A DNA stretch of 64,000 bases from Mycobacterium sp. 852002-51163_SCH5372311 (lineage in GTDB: Bacteria; Actinomycetota; Actinomycetes; Mycobacteriales; Mycobacteriaceae). The notes under the pieces were generated by a model, which had not been told where the DNA came from, did not search any database, and saw nothing but the letters and a program-made list of their open reading frames with translations. Shown one piece after another: positions 27,348 through 35,545 of this stretch. The stretch covers positions 1 to 64,000 of the forward strand of contig NZ_LZIJ01000183.1 of assembly GCF_001667115.1 (NCBI RefSeq). Direction: 5' to 3'. How positions within the stretch are numbered: position 1 is the first letter of the stretch; every line of letters starts with the position of its first letter. The translations under genes and the position numbers were made by a program.

Positions 27348-27992
27348 TCAGCGGCCGGTTTGCCGGGTGACGATGAGCAGGTTGTTGCCGGTCGACCAGG
27401 CTTGGGTGAAGGTGGCCATCGGGATCTGCTCGTCGCGGCCGGTGGGGGTGCCACTGTCGTTGAGATGGACGATGTCGCTGCGGGTGTCGACTCCGGTGAC
27501 GACCACGGCGTGGTCGACCTCGGTCCGCTGCCCCTTGCCCGCCGGGTAGTTCCAGATGGTTTCGGCATTGACCGCGGCGATCACCTTGTGGCCGGTGGCC
27601 AGGTCCTGCTCCAACCCCTCCACGGTGTTGCCGGTCGTGAGGTCGGATTGGATGCCGTATTTGCCGAGCAGCACGACCAGATCTTGGGGCGAGGTGCCGT
27701 CGAAGCGGTAGATGCTGCCGTGGTGCACTTCGCTTTTAGTGAACACGCCGCGTAGCTCGATGCCGATCTGGGAGGGTTCCCTTCCGGTGAGCTGGCCGAC
27801 GACGTCGGCGACGGCCATCAGGCCGCAATCTTGCTGGTGCTGATACCGCCAGTAGGGGGCGGCAGCTCCGGGGTCGCCATACATCTGGCCGTTGGGGTCG
27901 GCACACGCGAGGCCGGCCAATCCGATGGTAGCGGCGATAATGACCGTGGCCAGGGCGAGGATGCGGTTCGGATGGAGGATGCCCGTGAACAT
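27348..27992 (-). CDS. Secreted C39-like (papain-fold) peptidase-type protein
   Basis: 214 residues from the ATG at 27992 (longer starts exist). A signal peptide (LALATVIIAATIGLAGLACA, likely cut before DPNG) is followed by a bacteriocin-peptidase-like domain: catalytic Cys in HQQDCGLMAVADVV, His in VDHAVVVTGVD and Asp/Asn in VHLNDSGTP. The triad is present, so protease activity is plausible; no ABC transporter is nearby, so it is not a classical bacteriocin processor. It is divergent from groES. Confidence 0.75.
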   Translation of the reverse strand: MFTGILHPNRILALATVIIAATIGLAGLACADPNGQMYGDPGAAAPYWRYQHQQDCGLMAVADVVGQLTGREPSQIGIELRGVFTKSEVHHGSIYRFDGTSPQDLVVLLGKYGIQSDLTTGNTVEGLEQDLATGHKVIAAVNAETIWNYPAGKGQRTEVDHAVVVTGVDTRSDIVHLNDSGTPTGRDEQIPMATFTQAWSTGNNLLIVTRQTGR

Positions 27993-28063
27993 GCGCGCAT
28001 TATTCGCCTCGCCCCTGACGGATTGCTGAAAGAGCACCTCGACCAGGAAGCACCGGGCCGGCC

Positions 28064-28097
28064 TTGAGTGCTAGCACTCTCGTGTATAGAGTGCTAG
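28064..28097 (+). promoter_or_regulatory. groES promoter with CIRCE operator (HrcA site)
   Basis: CIRCE is CTAGCACTC-N9-GAGTGCTAG at 28071-28097. It overlaps a promoter, TTGAGT (28064-28069), 17 bases, TAGAGT (28087-28092). The left arm plus five bases upstream also forms GAGTGCTAGCACTC (28066-28079), giving a third half-site. HrcA repression relieved by heat or misfolding is expected from the family. Confidence 0.9.
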
Positions 28098-28268
28098 GTG
28101 GCAATCGGACGAGCCCTGCGCCGGCACCCGCGACGACGGCGCTTGGACCCGGACGGATGCCGAATCACCTGGTAATTCGGACGGTTCGGGGGCAAGCCCC
28201 CGACCGACCGCCAACTCTGGTCGGGGTGGATGCCCCGAACCCGAACGAACTAGTGGAGGGCTCCAATC

Positions 28269-28571
28269 GTGGCGAAGGTGAACATCAAGCCACTCGAGGA
28301 CAAGATTCTCGTACAGGCCAACGAGGCCGAGACCACGACCGCGTCCGGTCTGGTCATTCCTGACACCGCCAAGGAGAAGCCCCAGGAGGGCACCGTCGTC
28401 GCAGTCGGCCCCGGCCGGTGGGACGAGGACGGCGAGAAGCGGATCCCGCTGGACGTCGCCGAGGGCGACACCGTCATCTACAGCAAGTACGGCGGTACCG
28501 AGATCAAGTACGGCGGTGAGGAGTACCTGATCCTGTCGGCACGCGACGTGCTGGCTGTCGTCAACAAGTAA
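28269..28571 (+). CDS. groES: Co-chaperonin GroES
   Basis: 10-kDa lid of the chaperonin, 100 residues, GTG start after GGAGGGCTCC. The mobile loop (NEAETTTASGLVIPDTAKEK) and the beta-barrel core (VAVGPGRWDEDGEKR) are intact. The 5' leader from the CIRCE promoter is about 170 bases. Confidence 0.97.
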   Translation: MAKVNIKPLEDKILVQANEAETTTASGLVIPDTAKEKPQEGTVVAVGPGRWDEDGEKRIPLDVAEGDTVIYSKYGGTEIKYGGEEYLILSARDVLAVVNK

Positions 28572-28638
28572 GACACCGTGTTCCGCCCCGGCGATCCCCG
28601 CGTTGCACCGCGGGCGATTTCCGGGGCGGCATGCGTTC

Positions 28639-28741
28639 GTGGCGATCGCAAGCGCGGCGGGAGCCGGGCGAAGCGGGTCGCCACCGAAGTGACAGTGGCG
28701 ATCGCAAGCGCGGCGGGAGCCGGGCGAAGCGGGTCGCCACC
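28639..28741 (+). repeat. Two tandem copies of a 47-base element between groES and groEL1
   Basis: 28639-28685 and 28695-28741 are identical 47-base copies, period 56. Each copy has complementary ends (GTGGCGA and TCGCCAC), so each can fold as a hairpin. The second ends 17 bases before the groEL1 ATG. It resembles short mycobacterial intergenic repeats. Confidence 0.9.
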
Positions 28742-28758
28742 AATAACCAGGGAGCGTT

Positions 28759-30378
28759 ATGAGCAAGATCATTGAGTTCGACGAAACCGCGCGTCGCGCC
28801 ATGGAGGCCGGCGTGGACAAGCTCGCCGACGCGGTCCGGGTGACGCTGGGCCCACGCGGCCGGCATGTGGTGCTGGCCAAGTCATTCGGTGGCCCCACGG
28901 TGACCAATGACGGCGTCACCGTCGCGCGTGAGATCGACCTGGAAGACCCGTTCGAGAACCTGGGCGCCCAGCTGGTGAAGTCGGTGGCCACCAAAACCAA
29001 CGACGTTGCCGGCGACGGCACCACCACCGCGACCGTGCTGGCGCAGGCGCTGGTGAAGGCCGGCCTGCGCCTGGTAGCGGCCGGCGCGAACCCCATCGCC
29101 CTCGGGTCGGGCATCGGCAAGGCCGCCGACGCGGTGTCCGAGGCGCTGCTCTCGTCGGCCACTCCGGTCTCCGACAAGAACGCGATCGCCCAGGTGGCGA
29201 CGGTCTCGTCGCGCGACCCCCAGATCGGTGAGCTGGTCGGTGAGGCGATGAGCAAGGTCGGCCACGACGGCGTCGTCAGCGTCGAGGAATCATCGACGCT
29301 GGGCACCGAGTTGGAGTTCACCGAAGGCGTCGGCTTCGACAAAGGGTTCCTGTCGGCGTACTTCGTGACCGACTTCGACGCCCAGGAGGCCGTGCTCGAC
29401 GACCCGCTGATCCTGTTGCACCAGGACAAGATCAGCTCGCTACCCGACCTGCTGCCGCTGCTGGAGAAGATCGCGGAGTCGGGCAAGCCGCTGCTGATCA
29501 TCGCCGAGGACGTGGAGGGCGAGGCGCTGGCGACCTTGGTGGTCAACTCGATCCGCAAGACGCTGAAAGCCGTTGCGGTCAAGTCCCCTTACTTCGGCGA
29601 CCGGCGCAAGGCGTTCATGCAGGACCTTGCGGTGGTGACCGGCGGCGAGGTGGTCAATCCCGACACCGGCCTGCTGCTGCGAGAGGTCGGCCTGGAGGTG
29701 CTGGGTTCGGCGCGGCGCGTGGTGGTCACCAAGGACGACACCATCATCGTCGACGGGGGCGGTTCGGCGGACGCGGTGGCCAACCGCATCAAGCAGTTGC
29801 GGGCCGAGATCGAGGCCAGTGACTCGGAGTGGGATCGCGAGAAGCTCACCGAGCGGCTGGCCAAGCTGGCCGGCGGGGTGGCCGTCATCAAAGTGGGTGC
29901 CGCTACCGAGACCGCGCTCAAAGAGCGCAAGGAAAGCGTCGAGGATGCCGTCGCGGCAGCCAAGGCCGCCGTCGAGGAGGGCATCGTCACCGGCGGGGGA
30001 TCGGCGCTCATCCAGGCCGGCAAGGGACTGCAGGAACTGCGTGCCTCACTGTCCGGTGACGAGGCCCTTGGCGTCGACGTGTTCTCCGACGCACTGAGCG
30101 CGCCGCTGTACTGGATCGCTTCCAATGCGGGGCTGGACGGCGCGGTTGCGGTCAACAAGGTCAGCGAGCTGCCTGCCGGGCAGGGCCTGAACGCTGACAC
30201 GCTGAGCTACGGCGACTTGGCCTCGGACGGCGTGATCGACCCGGTCAAGGTCACCAGGTCGGCGGTGCTCAACGCGGCCTCGGTGGCGCGGATGGTGCTC
30301 ACCACCGAGACGGCCGTCGTCGACAAGCCGGCCGAGGAAGAGGATCACGGGCACGGCCATCACGGCCACGCTCACTAG
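28759..30378 (+). CDS. groEL1: Chaperonin GroEL1 with His-rich tail
   Basis: 60-kDa chaperonin paralogue, 539 residues. The ATP site GDGTTTATVLAQALV and other GroEL motifs are intact. The C-terminus is His-rich (EEEDHGHGHHGHAH) instead of the GGM tail, the mark of mycobacterial GroEL1, linked in M. smegmatis to mycolate synthesis in biofilms and to copper binding. The ATG follows AGGGAGC. A decayed second copy of the final ~75 bases lies at 32016-32090. Confidence 0.97.
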   Translation: MSKIIEFDETARRAMEAGVDKLADAVRVTLGPRGRHVVLAKSFGGPTVTNDGVTVAREIDLEDPFENLGAQLVKSVATKTNDVAGDGTTTATVLAQALVKAGLRLVAAGANPIALGSGIGKAADAVSEALLSSATPVSDKNAIAQVATVSSRDPQIGELVGEAMSKVGHDGVVSVEESSTLGTELEFTEGVGFDKGFLSAYFVTDFDAQEAVLDDPLILLHQDKISSLPDLLPLLEKIAESGKPLLIIAEDVEGEALATLVVNSIRKTLKAVAVKSPYFGDRRKAFMQDLAVVTGGEVVNPDTGLLLREVGLEVLGSARRVVVTKDDTIIVDGGGSADAVANRIKQLRAEIEASDSEWDREKLTERLAKLAGGVAVIKVGAATETALKERKESVEDAVAAAKAAVEEGIVTGGGSALIQAGKGLQELRASLSGDEALGVDVFSDALSAPLYWIASNAGLDGAVAVNKVSELPAGQGLNADTLSYGDLASDGVIDPVKVTRSAVLNAASVARMVLTTETAVVDKPAEEEDHGHGHHGHAH

Positions 30379-30386
30379 AAGTAGTA

Positions 30387-30421
30387 CCGAAAACACCCCG
30401 TCCATGGGCGGGGTGTTTCGG
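30387..30421 (+). terminator. Terminator of the groES-groEL1 operon
   Basis: Inverted repeat CCGAAAACACCCCG / CGGGGTGTTTCGG with an 8-base loop (one unpaired A), nine bases after the groEL1 stop and ending in a T-rich arm. Confidence 0.85.
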
Positions 30422-30471
30422 TTCTCAGGGCTGAACCTGCAAATTTCCGCAGTTCCACGGCCTCGGGCGCT

Positions 30472-30477
30472 TAGTCT
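30472..30477 (+). promoter_or_regulatory. Predicted -10 element of the cyclase gene, leaderless start
   Basis: TAGTCT ends six bases before the A of the ATG at 30484, the spacing for a transcript that starts on the start codon. No ribosome site precedes this ATG. Confidence 0.5.
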
Positions 30478-30483
30478 CTCGGC

Positions 30484-32001
30484 ATGGATCGCATCTGGCA
30501 GTGGGTGTGGGATCGGCACGGCGCCAAGTATCCGTGGGTGATCTGGGCATTCGGGTTCACATCGATGCTCGTGACCTACGCCCTTTGGTCTTTAATCATC
30601 ATTTGTTACGAGAGATCGAGTCGCTATCTCGAAGCGGTCGTCGTAACCGCTATCGCGGTCGTATTGCAGTCGTTTGTCGTGCTACCTGGTCGACGACGAT
30701 TTCGCTTGATGCGGCCGGTGTCGGCCGGTGACGAGGTCGATCGATTTCAAGCGCTCAACGAAACGTACGTGTGGGGTCGGGCAGCGGGCATTAGACAGTT
30801 GTGGTTCGTACCCATCTGGGCTGCAACATTTTTCGCGATTGTCAGTGTGCTCGCCGGAGCTCATGGGATGCGGGTCGTCCAGTACGCGATCGTGGGTGGC
30901 GTCATGGGAATCGTCACGACACTCATCAGCTTCCACACATTCATGGAGGGATCATTGCGCCCGGTGAGAGCAGCGCTGGCCGGGGATTCGGGGATCGGCG
31001 ACGCCCTTCCACGCTCCCGTCCGACGTTTGCCCGGTGGTTGGAAGTCTCGATGCTCAGCGCCCTGTGCAACTTCACCACTGGGGCCGTGATGGTGGGGGT
31101 CCTGCTAGGCCGAGTCAGCGATTCCCCGGTGCTGCCGCTCGTGATCGCCTGCATAGCGACGGCGGTGCTCGCGGCGCCGGTCACCGTCGGTGCCATCGTC
31201 TCGCCGGCACTGCGTCCGATCCGCGACCTCGCCGAAGGCACTGAACGCGTTGCGGCAGGCGATTACACCCGACGCGTGCCAGTAGTCCAGGATGACGATC
31301 TCGGCGCCCTGGCGGCGTCATTCAATCGGATGCAGGCGGGATTAACTGAGCGACAACGGCTTCAGGCGGCTTTCGGCACTTACGTCGACCCGGGGCTGGC
31401 GGCCCGACTGCTCGAGCAGGGCGACGATGTGTTCACCGGCGAGCGCCGTGAGGTGACGGTCATGTTCGTCGACGTGCGCGATTTCACGCCGTTCGCCGAG
31501 TCGAACGCCGCAGAAGACATCGTGGCACGCTTGAACGCTCTGTTCGAAATCGTGGTGGCCGCCGTGGTCGACGCGGGAGGGCACGTCAACAAGTTCCTCG
31601 GCGATGGCGCACTGGTCGTTTTTGGTGCGCCCAACGCCCTCGCTGGGCATGCCGGTGCTGCGGTGCAGACCGCCGTTCTGATTCAGCGGCTCGTTGCTGC
31701 GCGCTTCGACGGCGAGCTTCGGATCGGTATCGGGATCAATACCGGTCCGGTCATCGCCGGCACGATCGGCGGTGGAGCCAAGCTCGAGTTCACCTTGATC
31801 GGAGACACCGTCAACGTCGCGGCCCGTGTCGAGCAGCTCACCAAGGTCACCGGCGACACGATTCTGGCCACGCAGCAGACCGTTGACGCTCTGGAATCTC
31901 GACCGGCCGGGCTGATCGACCGTGGATCGCACGCGATGAAAGGAAAGTCAGCCGCTGTCACGATTTTCAGCGTCGATCCGGCGCTGAGTCCCCTCGGCTG
32001 A
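30484..32001 (+). CDS. Membrane class III adenylate cyclase with HAMP domain
   Basis: 505 residues, plan of Mtb Rv1318c-Rv1320c: about six N-terminal membrane helices (residues 15 to 245), a HAMP linker (about 246-300, PIRDLAEGTERVAAGDYTRRV) and a C-terminal cyclase domain. Catalytic residues are present: metal Asp330 and Asp374, substrate Lys370 and Asp441, and transition-state Asn444/Arg448. It should make cAMP at the inner membrane under control of a membrane or HAMP signal. It is followed by a decayed groEL1 3' fragment, which suggests that it arrived by insertion. Confidence 0.92.
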   Translation: MDRIWQWVWDRHGAKYPWVIWAFGFTSMLVTYALWSLIIICYERSSRYLEAVVVTAIAVVLQSFVVLPGRRRFRLMRPVSAGDEVDRFQALNETYVWGRAAGIRQLWFVPIWAATFFAIVSVLAGAHGMRVVQYAIVGGVMGIVTTLISFHTFMEGSLRPVRAALAGDSGIGDALPRSRPTFARWLEVSMLSALCNFTTGAVMVGVLLGRVSDSPVLPLVIACIATAVLAAPVTVGAIVSPALRPIRDLAEGTERVAAGDYTRRVPVVQDDDLGALAASFNRMQAGLTERQRLQAAFGTYVDPGLAARLLEQGDDVFTGERREVTVMFVDVRDFTPFAESNAAEDIVARLNALFEIVVAAVVDAGGHVNKFLGDGALVVFGAPNALAGHAGAAVQTAVLIQRLVAARFDGELRIGIGINTGPVIAGTIGGGAKLEFTLIGDTVNVAARVEQLTKVTGDTILATQQTVDALESRPAGLIDRGSHAMKGKSAAVTIFSVDPALSPLG

Positions 32002-32015
32002 CCTGGCTTGTCTCC

Positions 32016-32090
32016 CACAACCGAGACGGCCGTGGTGGACAAGCCGGCTGAGGAGGCCGACACGGCCACCACCATGGCCACCACCACTAG
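32016..32090 (+). pseudogene. Remnant of a second groEL1 3' end (frameshifted)
   Basis: About 75 bases match the last ~78 bases of groEL1 (30301-30378): the peptide TETAVVDKPAEEAD, then, after allowing for one missing base, a His/Gly tail ending at TAG 32088-32090. The tail (DHGHHHGHHH when corrected) differs from the local groEL1 tail, so this copy is old or from another source. Nothing else of groEL1 precedes it. Confidence 0.8.
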
Positions 32091-32147
32091 GAACGCGTGA
32101 CCCGTCAGTCGGTATCGCCGGCTTTCGGTGCTATTCAGACGTGGGCG

Positions 32148-32921
32148 TCAGCCGCCGGGGCGAGTCGTTACGGTCGTGGTCGGCGAGGTTGTCGACGGGT
32201 ATGTGGTGGTCGGGCCACTGGTGAGGGTGACTGTGCTGGTGCTGGTGCTCGTGCTCGTGGACGCCGGCGGCACTACCGTCGTGGTGACAATCGTCTCGGT
32301 GACGGTGGTCGTCGGCGTGGTCGACGAGGTGGTCGTCGCGCTCGCCGCGGCAATCACGCCGCAGGCCAACCGCTTACCCGAATCACTTGCAGCGCCATTG
32401 CTGAGGTAATCCACGTCTTGTTGAATGACGAGGGCAGTACCCGAGCTATTTCTCAGGTCCGCGGCGGTAAACGAGCTAGTGGTAGTGACCAATTTCGCCG
32501 AACCGTCGGGCCGTACTTGCAATGCAGTCAGGTCGCCGCTGGCGGGGTAGCCGGTGTGACCCGACGCCTGGTAGACGCTTCCAGCGGAATTGAAGTCCCC
32601 GGTCGACCCTCCCGTCGCAGCCGAACTGGCCTCGCATCTGCCGACGGAGTGGATCCGGAGCCCATGGAAGCCGGGGCTCAAGACATGATTGGGTCCGGCT
32701 TCTACGGTCACGGTGGCGTAGCCGTTCGTGAAATCGATTGTGGCGGTGCCTACTTGACTGCCGTCGGCGCCCTTCAACTGTGTGGTCATCCGCTCCGTGC
32801 CGGGCGGTGCGCCCGAGGACGGCGACGTAGTGGACTGGTTACCGCCCTGGTTTGAGCAAGCGCCTAACGGTGCCATGGCTGCGGTAAGCGCCGCGACCGC
32901 GAAGCAAACACCCTTTTTCAT
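32148..32921 (-). CDS. SodC-like lipoprotein lacking metal ligands, with Ser/Thr-rich tail
   Basis: 257 residues. Signal peptide with lipobox LGAC (Cys22). Residues 40-195 align with the mycobacterial Cu/Zn superoxide dismutase SodC: SPGFHGLRIHSVGRCE, ASGHTGYPASGDLTALQVR and GKRLACGVI. The metal His residues are mostly replaced: LHIH reads LRIH, the GGHFH region reads GSVYQ, and the IIIHAG region reads LVIQQD. Dismutase activity is therefore unlikely. A tail of about 50 Thr/Ser/Val/Pro residues follows (likely wall-spanning or glycosylated). Convergent with the cyclase gene. Confidence 0.85.
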   Translation of the reverse strand: MKKGVCFAVAALTAAMAPLGACSNQGGNQSTTSPSSGAPPGTERMTTQLKGADGSQVGTATIDFTNGYATVTVEAGPNHVLSPGFHGLRIHSVGRCEASSAATGGSTGDFNSAGSVYQASGHTGYPASGDLTALQVRPDGSAKLVTTTSSFTAADLRNSSGTALVIQQDVDYLSNGAASDSGKRLACGVIAAASATTTSSTTPTTTVTETIVTTTVVPPASTSTSTSTSTVTLTSGPTTTYPSTTSPTTTVTTRPGG

Positions 32922-33096
32922 AGGCCGTGCCTACCCGTATTTACCCAGGTCGAAACGATTGCGAATGGTCTTCGAATGGAAATTGAGATCGGTTTGCTCC
33001 CGCCAGACTTAAGCCACTGCGAGCGTTCTCGGCGAGTCTTCGCAGCGATTTACGTGTCGTGGTGGACGCTGTCGACTTGCCACCTCGGCGAGCTGG

Positions 33097-33930
33097 TTAT
33101 TTGACCGAGATCCCGCCATCCACCGGCAGGGTGATCCCGGTGATGTAGCGCCCCGACCGCCCGCAGAGGTAAACCATCGCCTCGCTCACGTCGGCGGCCT
33201 CGATGAGCTCCACCGGCAACGGCGCCTGTAAGGCGGATGCACCTTCGGGATATTCGGCCATCAATTGCGCAAACGGCTCGTTGACGATCATTGGCGTCGC
33301 GACGCCGGTCGGATGCACGGTGTTGACCCGAATGTTCTTCTCCGCCAACGAGGTTGCATAATACCGCATCAGGCCGACGACGCCATGCTTGCCGGCGTGG
33401 TAGCCGGCCAGGCCGTGGCTTCGACCGCTGAATGCGGGGCAAAGACTGTTGAGTCCGGCCGTCGAGCTGGTGATCACGATGGCTCCGCCCTCGTCGTGGT
33501 CCAACAGCGCTGGCAATGCGGCCTCGATCGTGTAGTAGACACCGTTGAGCAGTACGTCGACCGAATCGACGTAGGCAGCCATCTCATGGCGCTCTTCGCC
33601 GACCGCCGGCAGGATTCCCGCGTTCGCGAGCACGAAGTCGAGCCTGCCCAATTCGGAAACTCCCTCGGCTACAACGGCTTTCAGCCTCTCGAAGTCCCGG
33701 ACGTCGCCCTGCTCGGCGACGATACGGCGGCCGGTCTTCTCGACCAGGTTGACCGTCTCGTCGAGATCCTCGCGGGTCGTCATCGGATAGGCGACACTGG
33801 CGATCTGATCGCAGAGATCGACGGCGATGATGTCGGCGCCCTCCTCGGCGAACCGAACGGCATGTGACCGGCCCTGACCGCGCGCGGCGCCAGTGATGAA
33901 CGCGACTTTGCCGTCGAATTGTCCTGCCAT
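33097..33930 (-). CDS. Mycofactocin-coupled SDR family oxidoreductase
   Basis: 277 residues from the ATG at 33930. Rossmann motif FITGAARGQGRSHAVRFAEE is the signature of the mycofactocin-dependent subgroup with a buried NAD. Catalytic Ser (VITSSTAGL) and YHAGK (YxxxK) are present, with VNTVHPTGVATPM and the C-terminal ITLPVDGGISVK. It probably oxidises an alcohol using mycofactocin as electron acceptor; the substrate is unknown. Confidence 0.88.
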   Translation of the reverse strand: MAGQFDGKVAFITGAARGQGRSHAVRFAEEGADIIAVDLCDQIASVAYPMTTREDLDETVNLVEKTGRRIVAEQGDVRDFERLKAVVAEGVSELGRLDFVLANAGILPAVGEERHEMAAYVDSVDVLLNGVYYTIEAALPALLDHDEGGAIVITSSTAGLNSLCPAFSGRSHGLAGYHAGKHGVVGLMRYYATSLAEKNIRVNTVHPTGVATPMIVNEPFAQLMAEYPEGASALQAPLPVELIEAADVSEAMVYLCGRSGRYITGITLPVDGGISVK

Positions 33931-34123
33931 GGGTCGAGTATCCGCCAATAACCCCAACTGGATCGAGGTAATCGAGTAGTCAATTTCTTTCGTCGTCTCG
34001 AATGAAGATTCCGGCGCCCGCGTGCGTCCGCGGTTTCTCTTGCCGCGGTTGACTCTTCGCGCTAGAGCCCTAATCGGCGCGGATTCGGTTCTGACAGCCA
34101 AGGGTCCGTGCTTTAATCGCCCG

Positions 34124-34510
34124 GTGGAGCAATTGACTGACTACCGAGGCGGCGAGCCCGAGCAGTGGCTGACGACGATCGGCGACATCGCCGTCTCGCA
34201 GCGCTGGGTGGCGACGCCGACCGGCACGCATCCCATCCGCGGCTCCGTGTGGACCGTGACAGACATGTCGCACTATTCGGAAAGCATCTCCACCGTGGGT
34301 ATCGTGCTGGCGGTAATCTTCGTCTGGTTTTGTCTGCTGGGACTGCTCTTCCTGCCGATGAAGGACCGCCGGTACGGGGGCTACATCCAGGTCACAGTGC
34401 AGGGCAGCGGGTTTCACCATTCGACGTTGATTCCAGTAGTGGGGCCCATGTCCCTGATGAGCGTCAACCAACAGGTGAATTACGCACGGGCGCTGGCTGC
34501 TGCGGCCTGA
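34124..34510 (+). CDS. Single-pass membrane protein of unknown function
   Basis: 128 residues from the GTG at 34124 (longer in-frame starts exist upstream). A soluble N-terminal part (EQLTDYRGGEPEQWLTTIGD) is followed by one membrane helix (GIVLAVIFVWFCLLGLLFLP) and a C-terminal region of about 45 residues (YIQVTVQGSGFHHSTLIPV). No family recognised with certainty. Confidence 0.7.
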   Translation: MEQLTDYRGGEPEQWLTTIGDIAVSQRWVATPTGTHPIRGSVWTVTDMSHYSESISTVGIVLAVIFVWFCLLGLLFLPMKDRRYGGYIQVTVQGSGFHHSTLIPVVGPMSLMSVNQQVNYARALAAAA

Positions 34511-34525
34511 GCGATTTCGCGCCGG

Positions 34526-35521
34526 CTAGCCCGTCAGGCCAGCGGCGGACGCGAACGCGCTGAGCTCGCGCTCGATGCCGTAACCTGCTGGCTGATAGAC
34601 GATTTCGGTCACTCCCAGCGTGGCGAATCCCGCGATTTTCTCGGCTATCTGGTCCGCCCTGCCGGTCAACGCCGCCGAGCTGGCGAACGGGATCAGGTCA
34701 GCAACGTGCGGCTCGTCGCTTCGGTTGGCCTTGACCAGATGCCCCGCATGGATCGCGAGGTGCCGCTCATCGGGCGGGTAGGCTTCGATCGCCTCCCGCC
34801 AGCTTCGCCCGCCCGGCAGCGCGTCGACCGCCGCGGCGCCGCCGCGCTCATACATGGCGTGATAGAGCACCACCGCACCGGGCGCCGCTGCGTCCAGGGC
34901 ACGCGGCGACGTCAAGTCCTCGCTTTCGTCGAGCACCGTGCCGAAGCAGAGCAACGCGCGCCAGTCGGAAACTTTCGCGGCATCGGGCTGTGGGACGGCG
35001 GCGGAGAAAACGCCGTCGCCGAGCTCGGCCGCGACAGCCAGTCCTTTCGGGCCGTCGGCGCCGATCAGTATCGGCACATCGATCGGTCGCTGGGCGCCGA
35101 ATCCGGGCAGATGGAGCATACGGGTCTTGGCTCCGTCCCACTCGGCGGTTTCGCCGGCGAGAAGCGCCCGCAGGCAGCGCACGTACTCGGCGACCTTCCG
35201 CCATGGCATCGCGCGCTGGCCCAGCGCCATTCGGCCGGTGAAGCCTGAGCCGATGGCCACGACGACCCGCCCAGGCGCCTCGTTAACCAGCTCGGCGATC
35301 GCTGCGGCGTTGACCATCGGATGACGCAGGCTCGGAACCAGCACACCTGGCCCGAGGCCGATCCGCGACGTGCGCTCGGCGCATCGGTTCAGGATCATCC
35401 ACACGTCCGGATACAGCGCCGGCGAGTCGTAAAGCCATGCACGCCGGTAGCCGAGGGATTCGGCCAACTCCACGTGGGCCGGGGTGTTCGACGAGGTTGC
35501 GAACGCGCATGAGATGTCCAT
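34526..35521 (-). CDS. LLM-class F420-dependent oxidoreductase
   Basis: 331 residues, ATG at 35521. Luciferase-like TIM barrel: MDISCAFATSSNTPAHVELAESLGY, AWLYDSPALYPDVW, GPGVLVPSLRHPMVNA and GRVVVAIGSGFTGR. Similar to 5,10-methylene-H4MPT reductase-like F420 enzymes. The substrate is unknown. The nearby Ddn-like gene (36212) suggests a shared F420 redox theme. Confidence 0.85.
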   Translation of the reverse strand: MDISCAFATSSNTPAHVELAESLGYRRAWLYDSPALYPDVWMILNRCAERTSRIGLGPGVLVPSLRHPMVNAAAIAELVNEAPGRVVVAIGSGFTGRMALGQRAMPWRKVAEYVRCLRALLAGETAEWDGAKTRMLHLPGFGAQRPIDVPILIGADGPKGLAVAAELGDGVFSAAVPQPDAAKVSDWRALLCFGTVLDESEDLTSPRALDAAAPGAVVLYHAMYERGGAAAVDALPGGRSWREAIEAYPPDERHLAIHAGHLVKANRSDEPHVADLIPFASSAALTGRADQIAEKIAGFATLGVTEIVYQPAGYGIERELSAFASAAGLTG

Positions 35522-35545
35522 AATTCAGACCCTACGGGGGCGCGG

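Noticed and set aside
30340..30378. His-rich groEL1 end as a frameshift artefact
   Set aside because: A His-rich C-terminus is the normal feature of mycobacterial GroEL1.
33931..34101. 57-residue N-terminal extension of the mycofactocin SDR
   Set aside because: The extension is Arg-rich and non-conserved; the family begins at the ATG 33930 a few residues before the Rossmann motif.
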